The notes under the pieces: model-generated
Told to the model about the DNA's origin: nothing
The model's input: only the letters and a program-made list of their open reading frames with translations
Database searches by the model: none
Shown: piece by piece, positions 28,201 through 40,477 of the stretch
Layout: every line of letters begins with the position of its first letter
How positions within the stretch are numbered: the stretch's first letter is position 1
Translations under genes and position numbers: made by a program
From: Eulemur rufifrons
Lineage: Eukaryota; Chordata; Mammalia; Primates; Lemuridae
Direction: 5' to 3'
Assembly: GCF_041146395.1 (NCBI RefSeq)
Contig: NC_091008.1
Span: forward strand, 5,469,501-5,533,500
Length of the DNA stretch: 64,000 bases

Positions 28201-29700
28201 GCCAGTAGAGGAAACTTTCTAAATGTTAATGGAATTAAAACCCTTTGATGTCTCCCAGTTGCCCGCAGGAGTGGTTCTCACACCTGCTCAGAAAGCAAAG
28301 CACTTAGAAATCAAGGTGCTCTTGGCAGAACATGATAGATTTATATATTATACCACAAATTAATTTACTGTTAATCAGATTGTGTGCAAACAACATCCAG
28401 CACCAAAGAGTTAAGAAAAGAATGTAAATGAGCAAATTCACCCGTACAATTACATTTTCTCTAAAAACTGAGAATCTTAGATTACCTCGTAGAAGATCAA
28501 AGTTTTAGGGATTATGATGACTGTTTTCCAAAACGTTGGATTTGTCCAGGTCGTATTCAGAAGAAAAATAGAACTTCCTTCCCCTGATTTTTACATAGTG
28601 GTTGCATTCCTGGAAATTTCAGTATTTATTAACACCATGCAAAAAATACTTTGTGTGTTTACGTTTAAATGGAGTTTACCAAGGCTTGGATAATAAATAA
28701 CAAACAGGTTTCCCACATACATAAAAATCTGATTGGACGTTGGGAAGTCACTCAGGACGGTCTGTTGACCTGTTGACCTGGACATGATAAACTGTCTGGT
28801 GTCAACCCCCCAGCAAATGTCCCAAATGCCTCACAGGTGCTCACAGCTTGGATCATTGATTTAAACTAATCTACTAAGCGCTGCAAGCAGCTGAACTAAA
28901 CAGAGAGACTCTGAACTCCTGGAAGGCACTGGTGGTATCATATTCACCGTCAGAGCCCCGTCCAGGGACTGGAGCACGGCAGACACCCAATCCGTCAGCA
29001 GGACGATGAAATGAATGGATAAATCCAAGCACGGAAGACGTTGCAGACCACTCATCCAACCTCCCAGAGCAGGTAAGTCACTTGCCCAAGATAACAGAAG
29101 TGGTTCGTGGCAGAACCAATACTATAGTCCAGGCCTTTGAGCTTCTAGTACACACTATTTCCACGACAGCAGAGATCTTCAAATTGGGGTTCTCCGTACC
29201 ATTGGGGTACCTTTAGTCTCCAGAGTTACGTGAGACATCGCAGGGCGTACTGGGGCATGGCTAGTTTTAAGGAAAGCAATTTCTAGATTATCAACTGCCA
29301 TACATACGCTTTCCCAAAATTGGTCTCCCCAAGGCGTCATGCCAATTCTCTTTCCTGTTCCCCTTTTACAATTGCTTTTCTCCCATTTTACAAAAGAAAG
29401 GAAACCTCAAACCCAACTGATGTTCCGTGGTGCGTCTAGTCTGCTCTGCTGTCCACTGTGGTAGTATTTATCCAGCAGGCCCGTTTCTGGCACGTGGTAT
29501 ATTCTAATATTTGTTGAGGCGATGAATGAAAGCTAAAGCAAAGTATAAAAGAATGTAAATGTATGGCTAAAGTACTTATATAGTCCTTCAAGGTAACCAG
29601 TAACATTTAAGAAGGCTTATGAAAAATTATTAAATGGCTAATATTTAGAAAGCATCTTTTGATTCAGAATTACTGTGGATCTTATCCTTTAATTTAGAAT
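28201..29700. other. Intergenic, no gene recognised
   Basis: Mostly unique-looking. A TGACCT direct repeat spaced by 2 bp lies at 28766-28779, and an L2-like 3' end at about 28910-29020. Confidence 0.45.
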
Positions 29701-29701
29701 G

Positions 29702-30041
29702 TGTTATGTACTGAATGTTTGTGTCCTGCCAAAATTTGTATATTGAAATCCTAACCCCCAATGAGATGGTATTAGGAGATGGGGTCTTTGGCAGGTAATT
29801 AAGTCTTGAGGGTAGAGGCCTCATTATGAGTTTAATGCCCTTCCTTATAAGAAGAGACACAAGAGATAATTTCTCTCTCTGCCACTTGAGGACACAGAAA
29901 TAAAAGATGGCCATCACGGCGCCAGACGCTGAACCTGCTGGCACCTTGACCTTGGCCTCTCAGCCTCCAGAACTATGAGAAGTAAGTATTTGTAAGCCAC
30001 CCAGTCTGTGGTGATTTGTTACAGCGGCCCAAACTAAGACA
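29702..30041 (+). mobile_element. MaLR-type solo LTR
   Basis: About 340 bp from TGTTATGTACTGAATG to CTAAGACA. The internal order is typical of MLT/MST LTRs ('ttgaaatcctaacccccaat', 'ccttcttataagaagagaca'-like, 'cctccagaactatgagaa', 'agccacccagtctgtgg'). It starts TG and ends CA. No internal retroviral sequence flanks it. Confidence 0.65.
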
Positions 30042-31953
30042 GAAATGAAACTCATGGAGACAGTATTAACTTTTCTACTCCTGGCTTAGAATACAATAAT
30101 TATCACGTCTGGTTTTCATTGTTTAAAGAGATGAATGACACTTTTGCCTTTGCAAAATTTTTAATTGTTTTCCCCATACCCTACATTCACAGAGAACTGA
30201 TGACACAAAGAGAACTGGATGCAATAAAAGGTTCATTTTGGATTTTATAAAATCGAACCCCAGAATACTTACAGAATCAAAAGCATTAATAAAATTTTTA
30301 AGTGCAAATTATTATCAAACATGTACCAGATATGTATCAGAGCTCCTGGTACCAACAGTATCATTTGTTAAGCTGTGATAATAGACAGTAACTCGATACT
30401 ATCTAGTGGCATGTAGGTAATAGTTAACCTGCAACTCCCTGGCGGGGAGAAGAATTCGTAGCATTTGCCAATTCCCCAGGTGTAAATACTCTCACCATCA
30501 CAATTTCAAGGCACCAACCAGACCTGCTGCATGCAAACCTGGAAAGCTGTGTACACAATTGGCTCTCACAAGCTGGGATGAGGTAGCTCTAGCACACCAC
30601 TGTTCTGCTTGTAACACCTAATAACTATAGGATAATTATTACCAGCGATAAGTCATCTACCTTAGAGAACAATCTTAATATTCAGAACTGCTTCACAATC
30701 TTCCTCCACAGGATTGTATTATGATTTTAGTTGGTTTGGGAAGATGCATAGTTTGCAGTTAACGCTGGACACAGCCCTCACTCTCAAAATCCTGGGAGTC
30801 CAAGTTCTTCATCATTAGGGTAAACATTATCTGAGGCTGCTGAAGACAAACTTGATTTGCTTATTTAAACATATGGTGATTTTCTACTTTTAAGGATAAA
30901 AGACCCCCTCAACCTTCTAATAGAATTTATTAATATAAGCAATTCAATGGAAGGAGAAATACTAGACTTTAAAAAGAAAACCACTGACTACATTCACATG
31001 TCTTTTAGGAACCTGTCAAGAATACTTTGTCAAACACACAGAACTGGATCCAATAAAAGCTTTTTTGTTTTTTACAAAATCAAAACCCCAAAGAGTCGAA
31101 GAATCCATTGTGGTCACTCGGACAAAGTTCGTGCTATATTCACACCAATGAGTGCTCTTTGATTTTCTAAGTATTGTAATTTAACACAGCTTATGAATTT
31201 TAAAAAACAATCAGCATAAATGAAATAATCAGGTATATAAGAATGCTCATGAGTTTTAAAGTAAAGGAAATCTGGAAACAGCCCAAACGTCCAAAAGAAA
31301 GCGAATATTTAATTTGTGGCACATGGATTTGGTGGCAATGCAGCCACTAAAACAATCTTTCAAAAGATACATAATCACAGGGGCTACGTGGAGAAAGAGA
31401 ATTAAAAATTTATAAATAGGGTATGCTTCCAATTTTGACTTAAAATGTCTATTTTCTGCCTATAAAGTGAAATGGAAGGAAAAACATCCAACTATCTGAA
31501 TAGCGAAATTAAACAAGATTCTTTTCTTCATTCTATTTTTCCATCCTTCCCAAATTGTCTACAAAGATGTTTTATAAGTAAAAACATTTTAAATTTAGAA
31601 AAGATTAAACCATTTAACATATGAAGAATTCTTTGAAAAATATGTATACTTCAATGCTTTAGTTTGCTCAAATTTCTCAACGTTAACCAATGGCATATTT
31701 TGCTGAAACCTGATAGTTCTCGGTGGTTCCAGCCTGTGCAGTCACGTGGTTTGACCTAAACTGGAGTAGTCCGGAGAGGGAAGAAGCTCAACCCGCAACT
31801 CACGCTGGGCAAACAGGCTTTCCCCTCCATGCTATTTTTGCAAAACTATACCCAGACCGCTTCAAATAGTCTACAGAGCAATCAACAATTGAATTCAAAT
31901 TTTAAGGCACATTGTTGTCAGAACGTATCACTTAAAAGTACCAATTTTTATAT

Positions 31954-31956
<3 letters not shown>
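30042..31956. other. Intergenic with a duplicated block and old L1 sequence
   Basis: Two related blocks (about 30181-30278 and 30988-31105) share 'agaactggat.caataaaag' and 'aaaatc.aaccc'. 31255-31610 resembles an old L1/HAL1 3' end ('tggaaacagcccaaacgtcc', 'atgcagccactaaaacaatc'). No gene recognised. Confidence 0.45.
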
Positions 31957-31984
<28 letters not shown>

Positions 31985-32303
31985 GTTGAGACAGAGTCTC
32001 ACTTTGTTGCCCAGGCTAGAGTGAGTGCCGTGGCGTCAGCTTAGCTCACAGCAACCTCAGACTCCTCGGCTTAAGCGATCCTACTGCCTCAGCCTCCCGA
32101 GTAGCTGGGACTACAGGCATGCGCCACTATGCCCGGCTAATTTTTTCTATATAGATTTTTAGTTGTCCATATAATGTCTTTCCATTTTTAGTAGAGACGG
32201 GGTCTCGCTCAGGCTGGTCTCGAACTCCTGACCTTGAGCAATCCACCCGCCTCAAGGCCTCCCAGAGTGCTAGGATTACAGGCGTGAGCCACCGCGCCCG
32301 GCC
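31957..32303 (-). mobile_element. Alu, full length
   Basis: Antisense with a long T tail. TSD ccaatttttatattc at about 31941-31955 and 32303-32317. Confidence 0.97.
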
Positions 32304-34340
32304 CAATTTTTATATTCTTATACCACACCAAACGCTACAGGATTAGAAAACCCCTTGGTGCAGTATATATAAGCCTAAATCATGTGGAACTGATGTTAAT
32401 CTGTTATCTGAAAGCTCGTGGTTTGTTTGCCTGGTAACAAACTCTCCACGCAAGTGTGGGTCTTGGTCAGTAGAGTTTTAATCACTTTCAGCAAGTGAAG
32501 AGAGCACTGGGAATATTTCTTAGAGTAGTGTCTCCCCCGCTCCCCCCACCAGGGAAAGTGGCATGAGGCTTTTATGGGGTAATAATTGTCATCACATTTA
32601 GGGGTGTAGTTTTTCTTACGTGTGGTTAGTTTGTCACGTTAATACACAAGTCATGTAACATAACAAAACTCCAAGTCTTCCCAGGGTAAAGACTGTAACA
32701 TAATAAAGTTTATTTACTTAAGTTCATTTACAGGCTGTCAGGGTCTGTTGGGGGGTAGTTTTAGCCAACTGGGTAGCCTCATAAAGGCTACAGAACAGAT
32801 TGATGGTTCAAGTTGGTTAAATTCCTATAGTCCTTAGAGAACTTCTCTATTTTATTTATAAATCCACCTAGAATCCAAGGCTTTCCATTATATCCCTATT
32901 TATAAGTCTCTTAATTTTTAATATTGCAATTAAATGAACCATTGTACGAGATAATTCCATTATCCTGGTTGCTTAACAATCCTTGAGATTGGCAGGTGTT
33001 TGGGGAAACCTAATGGATCTCATTTGTCTCAGACCATGAATGGTGACAATAGCCATCATCTTATGCTACCATTTAGCAGGGTGCCCAGTCAGATCACTGA
33101 ATATACCAACTGCAAAGATCCTAGCGCCAGTCCAGACGGCTCTGGGCTGTGAACAATTGGAGTTCGGGTTCCCTCATCTGTAAAATGAGAATAACAAAGG
33201 TGTCACAGGGTTCTTGGGAGGACTATCGATGTGTCTGGTGCTTTGAATGTTAGCTCTCATGACACTATCAAGTAAACTGTCAAGTATTGTGGTAAAAGAG
33301 AAATTCTTAAAACTGAGTTCAAATCCCACCTTAGGCACTTTCGGGGACCCCCTTCTTCTTCTGCAAAATGTTTATTGAAGATTTTCATCCACCAAGAACA
33401 AGTTAGCTGGCAGTGGGATACAGTGAACTGTGTGAAGAGGCCAGAAATATTTTTCTGCCTTTTACTTTAAGGGCATTTGTTATAATTGGGAGGAAATTCT
33501 CTCCTTAAGGAGACCTTAAGTTACATCCTGCCAGTTAATACTAAGGTAATGCCTAAATTGAGGACAATATTCAAAATTTACTGAATTCCCCGGGTATTTT
33601 CAGCCCCTACATTCCTTGGCTTGTGGGCTCTGTCTCTACTCAAGCTGGAAATAAGCTAGACACGGCTTCAGGAAATGGGTCTTGGAAGACGATTCAAATG
33701 AGCTTCCGTATGCTGAGCACTTGGACCCCTGCTGGTAATCTGAACATTTCAAGAGTGAACTCTAAAAATCTTTATATAACCTTGCGCTATTAAGAGTTGT
33801 CAGAAATAGTATTACTTAGTTCCTAAAATACAATAAGGTCCTTATTTTAATATGGTTCTGACTTGGACTATAAATCCAATCAATGTAAATCAGAATTTGA
33901 ATTCTACCACACCCTTGACCTAAGCTTTTATATATAGTTGCTAATCATTTAAATACAGACTTATGAGCTTTCCAAAAGAAATCCATTTTTGAACCAAAGT
34001 GACCTAAAAGAATAGAGGGTCTAAAGATGGTGTCAAAAGGTTCCAAATAATTTAAAGGCCAAGGTTTCTGTCCTATGAAACTTGATGAGGTAAAGGAGAT
34101 GCTCTGATAAAGATCAAAGCAGTATTAAAGAAAGGTCCAGATAAAAGGGCCAGTTTTCTCGAACACCCCTTCGTCCCAGCCCACAAAGGGAAAGGCGTAT
34201 GTGCTCCAAAACAGTGGCTAGAGCTACCATCCAACTATTCTAACAATTAGCGCAATCAACAATAAACCGCTGGGTCCCCAAATACCAAAGAAACCAAACC
34301 TGCATACTAACAAATCACAACAGGAAAAAAAAAAAAAAAA
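32304..34340. other. Intergenic downstream of RPL34
   Basis: MIR-like sense piece at about 33165-33290 ('tcatctgtaaaatgagaata'). The rest is not recognised; it may include an old LTR, but I cannot support one. Confidence 0.4.
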
Positions 34341-34364
34341 CCCCACAGAATAAGCCTTTTAATT

Positions 34365-34370
34365 TTTATT
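34365..34370 (-). promoter_or_regulatory. RPL34: RPL34 polyadenylation signal AATAAA
   Basis: Hexamer on the minus strand 22 nt after the stop, in a GAGTAATAAAAAT context. A G/T-rich run follows (TGTGGGG then a T tract), as expected for a downstream element. The very short 3' UTR is normal for ribosomal protein mRNAs. Confidence 0.9.
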
Positions 34371-34392
34371 ACTCAAAAAAAGCTTCATTTTC

Positions 34393-36255
<1,863 letters not shown>

Positions 36256-36364
36256 TCACCAGGCTCTTTACTCAGTCTGATTTTGTTTGGAGTGGTGTCC
36301 AGATTAAGTGCCACCACCAGGAAATTTGCATAAACACTGCTTTAAAGAAAGCACAAAGAAGTGA

Positions 36365-36535
36365 GCTCTGAAGTTGAATCCTCTCAAGGCCGGTTACTGG
36401 GAATACACAGCACGACAGCTTCCTTATCTTTAAAATGGGATTTTTTGACTAGTTTATGCAGCTGTCATTAGGATTGAATGACATAAGCCATCCAACCCAA
36501 CACAGTGCCTGGCACGTAGATGATCAGGGTTTTCT
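36365..36535 (+). repeat. MIR in RPL34 intron 1
   Basis: 'ccttatctttaaaatgggat', 'attaggattgaatgacataa', 'acacagtgcctggcacgtag' follow MIR sense order. Confidence 0.75.
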
Positions 36536-37000
36536 TGCCCCAAAGCAGCATGTGAGTCAAAGGAAGTAACGTTTAATACTTCGTTATTGAAACAAAGTCT
36601 TTGAATTAACAGAGTCCCTTAGAACAGTTTGGAATCATCGAACCAAAAAAAAAAAAAATAATAATAACAATTAAAAAAAAAAAAAAGAGTCCTTGAAAAC
36701 CTCTGAAACAAAGTTCTCCCCCCACTTATCAACTGGAAACAATACTCGATTATAGCAAATCGATTATACAGAGATGCATATAAGTGACTTTTTTTTTTTT
36801 CAATTGCGCAATTTTTACAATTGCGTTACTGGGAAGCGACTTCGTTTTTAAGTGAACTACCGAAAGTAACATAAAACATAACCAGGACCCGAACCCATCT
36901 CATCTTTCGTTCTAAACCTTGTAACCACTTCATTTCATAACAATGTTTCCTGACAGCATTTTGTTACGTAAAACAGCCCGCATGTGTTGTCACGAGCTCC

Positions 37001-37036
37001 CAACATCACACTAAGAACCAACATCACACTAAGAAC
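37001..37036. repeat. 18-bp perfect tandem duplication in RPL34 intron 1
   Basis: caacatcacactaagaac occurs twice in direct succession with no mismatch (37001-37018 and 37019-37036), so it arose recently. Confidence 0.9.
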
Positions 37037-37378
37037 AGGCACGTTCAGGCCGGTGCGACTGACCCAGGAAGCCACCACCCCATCTGCCATCTCAAAACCA
37101 AGATGGAAACCTCTCCCCAAACGCATTTTTCTCGTCCTCGCTCTGGGCCTTGGAGACAGAAGCCCACAGTGAAACCAGCACCCGAACCTGCCGGCCCCGC
37201 GCACTCCCAAAGCCTGCGGACAATCCCCCGGCGCGGGGTTAAAACCTAGGCGTAAAATGTGAAAACGCTCGGCGATTTCCTGGTCTCAACCAGCCAAACC
37301 ACAACTCATTCCTGTCTGTCTCCAAACGCTGCATTTCAGAGGCGGCAAAGCCCGCGGGGGTGAGCTCCGACTACTCAC

Positions 37379-37417
37379 GGCTTCGGAGGAGCAGCCAGGA
37401 TCGCGGAGTTTCTGAAG
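37379..37417 (-). other. RPL34: Possible alternative RPL34 5' UTR exon
   Basis: On the minus strand, cccttcttttag precedes a 39-nt segment ending GAAGCC, followed by the strong donor gtgagtag (37378-37371). Human RPL34 has transcript variants differing in the 5' UTR, so this segment may be an optional non-coding exon. RNA data would be needed to confirm it. Confidence 0.45.
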
Positions 37418-37578
37418 CTAAAAGAAGGGAACTCGCTCACCACCGGCCTCCCTCTTGCGCCTCTTACCCCTGCGCTAGCTCAAAGGACTGTTCTAAGAGC
37501 TCTCGGCTCCCGCAACATCTCGGATGGCGTCCGATTGTAAAGAGACTAAAGCAGAGGGAAGAAAATTAGCTCCCATAC

Positions 37579-37612
37579 CTGCAGACACCGACCCCGGAAG
37601 AGGAAAAAGAAA
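37579..37612 (-). other. RPL34: RPL34 non-coding exon 1 with 5' TOP tract
   Basis: The minus strand reads a pyrimidine run (tttctttttcctcttcc), then GGGGTCGGTGTCTGCAG and the donor gtatggg at 37578-37577. A transcript starting in the C/T run is the translational-control TOP signature of ribosomal protein genes. The exact start site is inferred. Confidence 0.8.
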
Positions 37613-37680
37613 GCACTCGCGAGTTCAAAGGTCAATGTGATTGCGCAGGACAGGAAGTTGCGTCAGAAACAGCGGCGAGC

Positions 37681-37798
37681 GCCGCCATGTTGTACGAAAG
37701 TCTCGACCCACCGCCCCTCCTTGGGTGGGCATGCGCGGCGCCGCCACGTTGTACGGCAAGCAACGCGCCGCCCTTCTGTGGGCGGAGACGTGTTCTAG
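37681..37798. repeat. Diverged tandem duplication in RPL34 promoter
   Basis: Unit A starts gccgccatgttgtacg at 37681 and unit B starts gccgccacgttgtacg at 37740. Each continues into a CCGCCC and TGGG(T/C)GG stretch. Period is about 59 bp. Confidence 0.75.
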
Positions 37799-37954
37799 TT
37801 CCCCACCGCAAGGCCGTACAAAAATCTTTTGGTAATGGTTGCAAAAACAAACGCAGGTAACAAAGCAACCGCAAAAAGGCAGAGATGGGACAAAATCAAC
37901 TTCTTTCCTTCTCAAGGGCGACAGGACACGTTAAACGGGAAGAGCACCGGATCT

Positions 37955-38250
37955 GGGGCTAGACCTGAGTTTCAATCCCAACTCTTGACGCTTATCATTA
38001 GACGACCTTCAAGGTTCTTCTCTCTCTTTTTTTTTGGTCATTTATTCAAAGCACAAGCTTTACAAATTGGGGTTTTAATCCAGGGTCTGCTAATTATTAG
38101 CTGTGTTACTTTGGGCAAGCTGTTAAAGCTCCAAAAGGAAGATGTTAGTAACCACCCTGTCGAGTTAGGTCGCGATCAAAGGCGCTATGAAGATAAAGCA
38201 CTTAGCAGACAGTCTTAGACAGGAAGAGCTCAGTAAACGCTGGCTAATCT
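37955..38250 (+). repeat. MIR upstream of RPL34
   Basis: 'ggggttttaatccagggtct', 'gtgttactttgggcaagctg' and 'ataaagcacttagcagacag' match MIR sense order. Confidence 0.7.
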
Positions 38251-38259
38251 TGTGATGAT

Positions 38260-39430
38260 GTGCAAAGAGCTGCTTGAGGTTTTCCATGGGTGGTAAAGTT
38301 AGAGCTGGGCAGTAAAGAGGAGGCGGGGGTGGGCGAGGTGGACAACCTCTAAAACAGTATGTAAACTTTTACATTAAGTGTTTTGTTTGAGAAGAGTGTC
38401 CTTAGCTTTCATCGTATGGTCAAAGGGATTCATGACCTCTAAAAAAGTAAAGAACAATTTGCTTGGGTCCTAAGGGAGAATGCTAAAAAGGACCTTTAAA
38501 TTTTTATCTGAGATTAGGTTCCCTGGAAACAGAGAGAAAGTGGAGAGCTGGTTTATTGGGAGTGCTCTTAGAAACTACACCTGTAGCGAGTTGAGAAGGA
38601 CAGGATCAGGTGACTCAGGACGTTGCTGCAACACAGGCCTCAGCTGTTCCAAAAGGGAGCTCTGGAATTAGGATGGCACCTCATAGTTGTCCCAAACAAG
38701 GTAGAGGGCCCAGCCTTGCGCTCCTGTATCAGCCAGTCCTTGGCCCGCTGCCCCCGATGATAATTAAGGCGGCTTCCTGAAGCTAAAGGCAATATCCAGT
38801 TTGGAAGGCAGTTGCGAGCTGGCTGCATTGCCCCAGGAGAGAGGATTTGCATGGAGCATCCCAGTATCCATTCAAGTTTCCTTCAAGGTTTTCCAATCCA
38901 ACCAGCAAACCGAGAAAGCAGGCAAGTGACTGAAGGCGTATAGAGGCCTGTCTTGGACTCTGAGGCCTGTTAATTCCATCCAGCCTCTCATCACTGCCAT
39001 CTTTTTCACGACACCAGATGGAAGGCTTCCGCTCGCTCCCAAATAGCTGCTTCTCTCCTGACCTTGTCGTCAGCGGCTTCCCGCCTCTCCAGTCCTTTGA
39101 TTTTTGTCCTCTGAAATCCTTTTCGTCTCTGTGCCAGGCATTGAGATGGAGGCTGGCACACAGAGCCAAATGTGATTTTTGAATAAAAGAACTAATGAAT
39201 GTATTTACTTGGAATATGTTCTCTGCATTTCAAGAGAGACTTTGCTGCACAGATGAGTACAATACGAGAAGGGAGCCCTTAACACACTGTAGTACAGCTC
39301 ACATCTCTTAAAATATAACAAATGGCCCACTCCATCCCAGTGGATAAGAACAGTGGTCTCTCTACTTCAGTTTTCCCTTATTGTACTCAATCCAATTCTA
39401 TAAGGTGATTTTTTTCTTCTTTCAGTGTTT
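38260..39430. other. Intergenic upstream of RPL34, nothing recognised
   Basis: No exon, RNA gene or clear repeat identified. A divergent non-coding transcript from the RPL34 promoter could cross here, but nothing in the sequence proves it. Confidence 0.4.
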
Positions 39431-39439
39431 GCATTTTTT

Positions 39440-40075
39440 CTTGATCACTCTTCCCAGCAATATGGAGATCTTCTTAAAAACTTCAGAGAACCTCATTTGT
39501 TTTTATTACCCTCTCTCTTAATTCTCTGTTAATTAATTTTTGTGTACACATTTACTAAATATTTCATAAATTTTTGTGCAATTAAAATAAGATGAACCTA
39601 TCTCACACTTTTTTTCTGGCTTGCATCGGGAAACTTTGAGGTTTAATATTTAAGAAGTTTTTGATAAAAGTTATTAATTTTCATATGGTCAGATTGATCA
39701 ATCTTTTCTGAGTTTGTGCTTTTTGTGTCTTGTTTACAAAAATCCTTTTCCACTCCAAAGTCTATAAGACATTCGCCTATATTTTCTAGTCATTTAAAGC
39801 CTTATGATTGACTCATTTAAGAACTTGTATTTCTGCAAAAGAGTGAGTTAGGGATATAATTTTCTTTCTTTGCATATTTTTTCCCAACTTCATTTTCCGA
39901 ATAGTTGCGAATCTTTCCCCACCAATCTGATATATTACTTCTAGCATAGACCAAAGTTCCATGTATCTATGGGTCTGTTGTGACTCTCTGTTCTGTTCCA
40001 CTGGTGACTTTGTCTTTTCTTTATCAGTTTCCCAATTCTCTTAATTCTTTAGTAAATCCTAATCCCAAGAAAGGG
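39440..40075 (-). mobile_element. Old L1 ORF2 fragment, antisense
   Basis: 'tttgtgtcttgtttacaaaa', 'tatttctgcaaaagagtg' and 'tgggtctgttgtgactctct' match the antisense of L1 ORF2. Heavily decayed. It ends just before the GC-rich block upstream of the vault RNA gene. Confidence 0.6.
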
Positions 40076-40290
40076 AAATATATGCACCATCTTTCCTCCT
40101 TGATTTGATCACCAAGTGACCTGGAGGGGGCGGCCTTCTGTGGACCCAGCGACCGCCCAGTAGGAGAGACAGCCGGGACACAACTGCAGAAGAGCTCTCC
40201 ACGGGGGGAGGGGACGCCCGGGTCCTTGTCACTGCTGTGTCCCCAGATGGGCGCTCTGCAGCCGTCTGCAGGCGGAGGCAGCTGGACAGC

Positions 40291-40380
40291 CTGGGACGCT
40301 GAGTCACTCTGGAGCACTCACACCTTGTGACGCACGTCCTCCCCACCAGCCAAGATAATATAATCCAGATCCTGCTGCCG
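40291..40380 (+). promoter_or_regulatory. Upstream control region of the vault RNA gene
   Basis: A GC-rich block (about 40121-40345) lies directly upstream. It contains an AP-1 consensus TGAGTCA at 40300-40306 and a CRE-like TGACGCACG at about 40328-40336. A TATAA core in TAATATAA (40356-40363) lies about 20 bp before the RNA start. External elements that boost Pol III transcription are known for vault RNA genes; assigning these motifs to that role is inference. Confidence 0.5.
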
Positions 40381-40477
40381 GGCCGGCTTTAGCTCAGCGG
40401 TTCCTTCGACAGTGCTTTGACAATCTCTTTGCGGAAGTGAAGCGGTTCGAGACCCGCGGGCGCTCTCTGGCCCTTTT
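40381..40477 (+). ncRNA. Vault RNA gene (VTRNA1-like), Pol III transcribed
   Basis: A 97-bp unit closely resembling human vault RNA 1-1 (98 nt) as I remember it. The first 40 bases match at all but about three positions, and the 3' part from GTTCGAGACC to CGCTCTC matches exactly. Seen directly: A box TAGCTCAGCGG at 40390-40400, a perfect match to TRGCNNAGYGG; B box GGTTCGAGACC at 40444-40454; terminal stem GGCCGG (40381-40386) pairing with CTGGCC (40467-40472); and a TTTT terminator at 40474-40477. Vault RNAs bind the vault ribonucleoprotein and have reported roles in autophagy and drug response. The middle of the RNA (about 40417-40440) differs from the human paralogues, as is usual for this variable domain. 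There is no poly(A) tail and no obvious target-site duplication, so it does not look like a retrocopy. Whether it is expressed cannot be told from sequence. Confidence 0.9.

Larger units (their letters stand above)
37579..37830 (-). promoter_or_regulatory. RPL34: RPL34 promoter, CpG-rich, possibly bidirectional
   Basis: TATA-less and CpG-rich. An ETS-type ccggaag (37594-37600) overlaps the start region, with another ETS core (aggaagt) near 37652 and a CRE-like tgcgtca near 37660. A YY1 consensus AACATGGCGGC lies on the minus strand at about 37681-37691, and an NRF1-like gcatgcgcgg at about 37729-37738. A 59-bp tandem duplication spans 37681-37798. Such promoters often also fire divergently, but no transcript is shown here. 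Confidence 0.75.

Noticed and set aside
32304..34340. Endogenous retroviral sequence downstream of RPL34
   Set aside because: Some stretches look LTR-like, but I could not find paired LTRs, a primer-binding site or any viral protein motif.
37625..37915. Protein-coding gene divergent from RPL34
   Set aside because: Open frames on both strands are GC-driven with no known product. A divergent non-coding transcript is possible but not shown by sequence.
40381..40477. tRNA gene, because A and B boxes are present
   Set aside because: Length, terminal stem and 3' sequence fit vault RNA. The A and B boxes are 43 bp apart with no anticodon arm or T-arm/acceptor layout of a tRNA.
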